NCBI GenBank assembly: GCA_023139025.1
Contig: JAGLOH010000081.1
Location: 1 to 8,196, forward strand
Direction of reading: 5' to 3'
Origin: Candidatus Heimdallarchaeota archaeon
GTDB taxonomy: Archaea > Asgardarchaeota > Heimdallarchaeia > Heimdallarchaeales > Heimdallarchaeaceae
DNA length: 8,196 nucleotides
The translations under genes and the position numbers were made by a program. Shown piece by piece: positions 6,076-8,196 of the stretch (positions are counted from its first letter, which is position 1; each line of letters begins with the position of its first letter). The notes beneath the pieces are model-generated. The model ran no database searches. It was given only the letters and a program-made list of their open reading frames with translations, and was not told the origin of the DNA.

Positions 6076-7041
6076 ATGAAATTGGGCAGACTCGTCGGTT
6101 TATTTACTGTTCTCATAGTTTTAAGTTCTTCTTCTATCAATATGTGGACAGCTTCAGCTCTCTATGATCATATTCAGAATAACGAATATGAATTGGAGGA
6201 TGATATTACACAATCAATTAATGCTCCTGGAGTTGTCAATATGTCACAATTATATCAATATGAATACCATGATGATATTAAAGGAGCCATGAAGTTCAAA
6301 TGGAAAGTTGAAACATTAGAAAGAACAGATAATTTCCATCTTGCAGAAGGTGATAAGAAATTGAAGTCAGGCGATAATTTAATCCTCCTCATAGGTACTG
6401 CCCCATCTTTACAATTAGATCAACCACATTCCTGGGCTCTGATATATGTTAACGATGTAATGGCAAGATATAGTAATGATGCTGAACATGGTCGAGCTGT
6501 TTTCAAGTATGTTCAACCAATTGGAATTGATTACTGGGACAACTTCACTAATGATTATTATAATTCATCAACATTTTTGGACTATTATGAAGCTAATTAC
6601 AACTATACCGATTTTGCAGTAACTCATTATAATCAAGTATTCTTCTATAATGAAACAAGTTTCGCTGATTATTTAGCTAGATCACCTTATATTAACACAA
6701 CACAATGGTCTGTACTAGATGATACAGTAGTATATAATAACACAATAACCACTGAAACAAATAATGTTACTCAAATTGTGATAACTTATGACAAAGCAAC
6801 TGGTTTGACTAATACAATGCACTACAGTGCTTCATTCATAAATGGTACTGGACACTTTGCTGGTGTTAACATGACTTTAATTCGACTTCATGGATGGGGG
6901 TTGCCGTATACTATTACAACTTGGGTGGTATGGATTCCCATACTTTTGCTTACAGTTGGATTAATTGTAGCAATCAGGTTACGCGCTTTCCAAAGATTCA
7001 AACTCTATTTGGAAGCAAGAAAGATAGCTCAAAAGAAATAA
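6076..7041 (+). CDS. Unrecognised type I membrane protein, rich in N-glycosylation sequons
   Basis: I do not recognise this 321-residue protein. It opens with a signal peptide: basic residues at 2-5, a hydrophobic core at about 7-18, then small and polar residues, with likely cleavage near 24-29. A polar, Tyr- and Asn-rich domain follows (about 30-275). One strong membrane span lies at about 281-301, and a basic cytoplasmic tail at 301-321 is rich in Arg and Lys. This predicts an outward-facing domain anchored at its C-terminus. Ten N-x-S/T sequons occur in the outer domain (N55, N156, N163, N176, N192, N207, N221, N230, N256, N265), eight of them in the 110 residues from 156 to 265. No Cys is present. 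ATG 6076 is chosen over GTG 6067 because GTGAT is probably the ribosome binding site. It could be a surface or receptor-like protein; no function can be assigned. Confidence 0.85.
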   Translation: MKLGRLVGLFTVLIVLSSSSINMWTASALYDHIQNNEYELEDDITQSINAPGVVNMSQLYQYEYHDDIKGAMKFKWKVETLERTDNFHLAEGDKKLKSGDNLILLIGTAPSLQLDQPHSWALIYVNDVMARYSNDAEHGRAVFKYVQPIGIDYWDNFTNDYYNSSTFLDYYEANYNYTDFAVTHYNQVFFYNETSFADYLARSPYINTTQWSVLDDTVVYNNTITTETNNVTQIVITYDKATGLTNTMHYSASFINGTGHFAGVNMTLIRLHGWGLPYTITTWVVWIPILLLTVGLIVAIRLRAFQRFKLYLEARKIAQKK

Positions 7042-7042
7042 G

Positions 7043-7061
7043 TTTCCTTTTCTTTTCTTTT
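7043..7061 (+). terminator. T-rich tract after the membrane protein gene
   Basis: A run of pyrimidines dominated by T, with several clusters of four, begins just after the stop at 7041. It fits an archaeal U-tract terminator separating this gene from AMP phosphorylase. No hairpin is visible. Confidence 0.45.
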
Positions 7062-7114
7062 AATTTGTTCTCTTAATTGTTAATAGAGCATTTTTGTCCA
7101 ATTTTACCCGATAA

Positions 7115-7129
7115 CGAAAATGTTATATG
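7115..7129 (+). promoter_or_regulatory. Candidate promoter of AMP phosphorylase
   Basis: GAAAAT (7116-7121) followed by GTTATATG (7122-7129) resembles a BRE/TATA pair and would give a leader of about 50 bases that includes the SD-like GAGTTGAT. A second TATA-like stretch, TTTTAATG (7172-7179), lies closer to the start and would give an almost leaderless mRNA. The choice between them is open. Confidence 0.35.
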
Positions 7130-7143
7130 TTTCTTTAACAGTT

Positions 7144-7163
7144 TTTTTCTTCCGAAAGAAAAA
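7144..7163. repeat. Perfect 8-bp inverted repeat upstream of AMP phosphorylase
   Basis: TTTTTCTT (7144-7151) and AAGAAAAA (7156-7163) are perfect complements around the loop CCGA. The element sits near the start point predicted from the TATA-like element at 7122-7129, so it could be an operator or a leader hairpin. Its low complexity also allows a chance origin. Confidence 0.45.
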
Positions 7164-7191
7164 TAATGGAATTTTAATGTAAAATAACCAT

Positions 7192-7199
7192 GAGTTGAT
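7192..7199 (+). promoter_or_regulatory. Ribosome binding site of AMP phosphorylase
   Basis: GAGTTGAT differs by one base from GAGGTGAT and ends four bases before the ATG at 7204, close to the SD spacing at the peroxiredoxin gene. It supports this ATG as the start. Confidence 0.5.
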
Positions 7200-7203
7200 T
7201 TTA

Positions 7204-8196
7204 ATGACTACATTAAAAACTAAAAAAATTGATTTAAAAGTAGAGAGAGATTTTGCTCTCATAAGTACAGAAACGCTTAATGAGTTAAAAATAAAGCATT
7301 CTGCAAATGTTAAAGTTAAAAGCGATAGCGGAGAAATTATGTGCGAAGTGATTGCTACTGAAGAACTGATTGAACCAGGTTTTGTTGGATTAAAAAGTGA
7401 AACACTTGAGCTGCTAAATGTGGGATTAAACAAAAAAGTGAATGTTTTTGTTCGTCGAAGATCTGCATCGATTGAGCATGTTAAGAATAAGACGCGAGGA
7501 AGTGTCTGGAAAGAGGGAGAAATACGTTCAATTGTTAATGATATATGTAGTGGTAATTATACTGACTTAGAAATATCCATGTTTACCCTCGCTCAATATT
7601 ATCTCGGTTTGAATATGGATGAAATTCAATATCTTACAACCTTCATGGCAGAATATGGTACTACACTTAATTTTGAAGAACCAGTTTATGATAAACATTC
7701 AATTGGTGGTATTCCAGGAAACAAAGTGAGTCTTGTAATAGTACCAACTGTAGCAGCAGCAGGGCTACTTATACCTAAAACAAGTTCAAGAGCAATAACA
7801 AGCCCTTCTGGAACCGCTGATACAATGGAAGTACTTTGTGATGTAAACTTTTCAGCAGATGAGATTTTAGAAATTGCACCTAGAACAAGAGGAATGTTAG
7901 TTTGGGGTGGAACACTAGATTTGTCACCTCTGGATGAAATTGTAATTCATAGAGTCGAGCAACCATTAGGGATAGATCCTCATAGTCAGATGCTTGCAAG
8001 TATTTTTAGTAAAAAAGTTTCTACTGGAGTGGATCATATGGTTTTAGATATACCTACAGGTATAGGAACTAAAATGCCAACCAAAGAAGATGCGATTGAT
8101 TATGCCCATGAAGCTACAGAGTTAGGTAGAAGACTTGGAATTCAAATTGAAGCAGCTTTAAGCTACGGAGAACAACCTCTTGGAAAAGCTGTAGGT
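7204..8196 (+). CDS. deoA: AMP phosphorylase (thymidine phosphorylase family), 5' part
   Basis: The frame runs open from ATG 7204 to the right edge, giving 331 residues of a protein usually about 500 long. It catalyses AMP + phosphate to adenine + ribose-1,5-bisphosphate, the first step of the archaeal pathway that feeds ribose-1,5-bisphosphate isomerase and form III RuBisCO. The first 85 or so residues form the N-terminal domain typical of the archaeal enzyme. The catalytic core shows DKHSIGGIPGNK (163-174), the AMP phosphorylase form of the phosphate-binding motif, where pyrimidine phosphorylases have DKHSTGG. SSRAITSPSGTADTMEV (194-210), LVWGGTLDLSP (232-242) and LASIFSKK (264-271) follow. 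An SD-like GAGTTGAT precedes the start. No frameshift is seen; the gene is cut only by the window edge. 'deoA' is the symbol commonly used for this archaeal enzyme despite its non-thymidine role. Confidence 0.93.
   Translation, partial: MTTLKTKKIDLKVERDFALISTETLNELKIKHSANVKVKSDSGEIMCEVIATEELIEPGFVGLKSETLELLNVGLNKKVNVFVRRRSASIEHVKNKTRGSVWKEGEIRSIVNDICSGNYTDLEISMFTLAQYYLGLNMDEIQYLTTFMAEYGTTLNFEEPVYDKHSIGGIPGNKVSLVIVPTVAAAGLLIPKTSSRAITSPSGTADTMEVLCDVNFSADEILEIAPRTRGMLVWGGTLDLSPLDEIVIHRVEQPLGIDPHSQMLASIFSKKVSTGVDHMVLDIPTGIGTKMPTKEDAIDYAHEATELGRRLGIQIEAALSYGEQPLGKAVG

Noticed and set aside
6894..7076. Short open frame on the + strand
   Set aside because: It is an out-of-frame shadow of the C-terminal membrane span of the membrane protein gene and runs into the T-rich tract.
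7104..7433. Open frame on the - strand
   Set aside because: It overlaps the start and N-terminal domain of AMP phosphorylase on the other strand; its Ser/Phe-rich product looks like a shadow.
1..8196. tRNA, rRNA, CRISPR array, insertion sequence or integration site
   Set aside because: Reading through the intergenic DNA I saw no cloverleaf-like sequence, regularly spaced repeats, terminal inverted repeats with a transposase, or duplicated target sites.

Overview
The window reads as chromosomal DNA of an AT-rich archaeon. Three things point to Archaea. The start of an archaeal-type AMP phosphorylase lies at the right edge. AlaX, peroxiredoxin and Lrp/AsnC genes are of types common in archaea. 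Several starts also have a BRE/TATA-like element about 24-26 bases upstream and no leader, while others carry a Shine-Dalgarno sequence matching GGAGGTGAT. An Asgard-type lineage is possible, given the isoprenylcysteine methyltransferase-like protein and the sequon-rich type I membrane protein. That placement is a guess; the sequence does not settle the phylum.

Layout from left to right: the 3' end of an ICMT/PEMT-like membrane methyltransferase (+, entering from the left edge); a convergent Lrp/AsnC regulator (-); divergent from it, a thiol peroxidase of the archaeal Prx6-like type (+), the two sharing a 60-base promoter region with one palindromic TATA box; an alpha/beta hydrolase whose nucleophile elbow carries Cys (+); a convergent DegV-family protein (-); divergent from that, adenine deaminase (+); an AlaX-M type alanyl-tRNA editing protein (+); an unrecognised secreted or type I membrane protein (+); and the first 331 codons of AMP phosphorylase (+), running off the right edge. 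No RNA gene, transposon, CRISPR array or integration scar was seen.

Most genes look like single transcription units, with their own promoter-like elements and T-rich tracts after the stop codons. The clearest metabolic link is between AMP phosphorylase (AMP + Pi to adenine + ribose-1,5-bisphosphate) and adenine deaminase (adenine to hypoxanthine + ammonia), about 2 kb apart on the same strand. Together they would process the base released in the archaeal nucleotide-degradation route. The Lrp/AsnC-peroxiredoxin pair looks like a locally regulated redox unit. I see no clear multi-gene novel system. The best leads are the shared palindromic promoter, the Cys-nucleophile hydrolase, the glycosylation-rich membrane protein and the presence of DegV in an archaeon.
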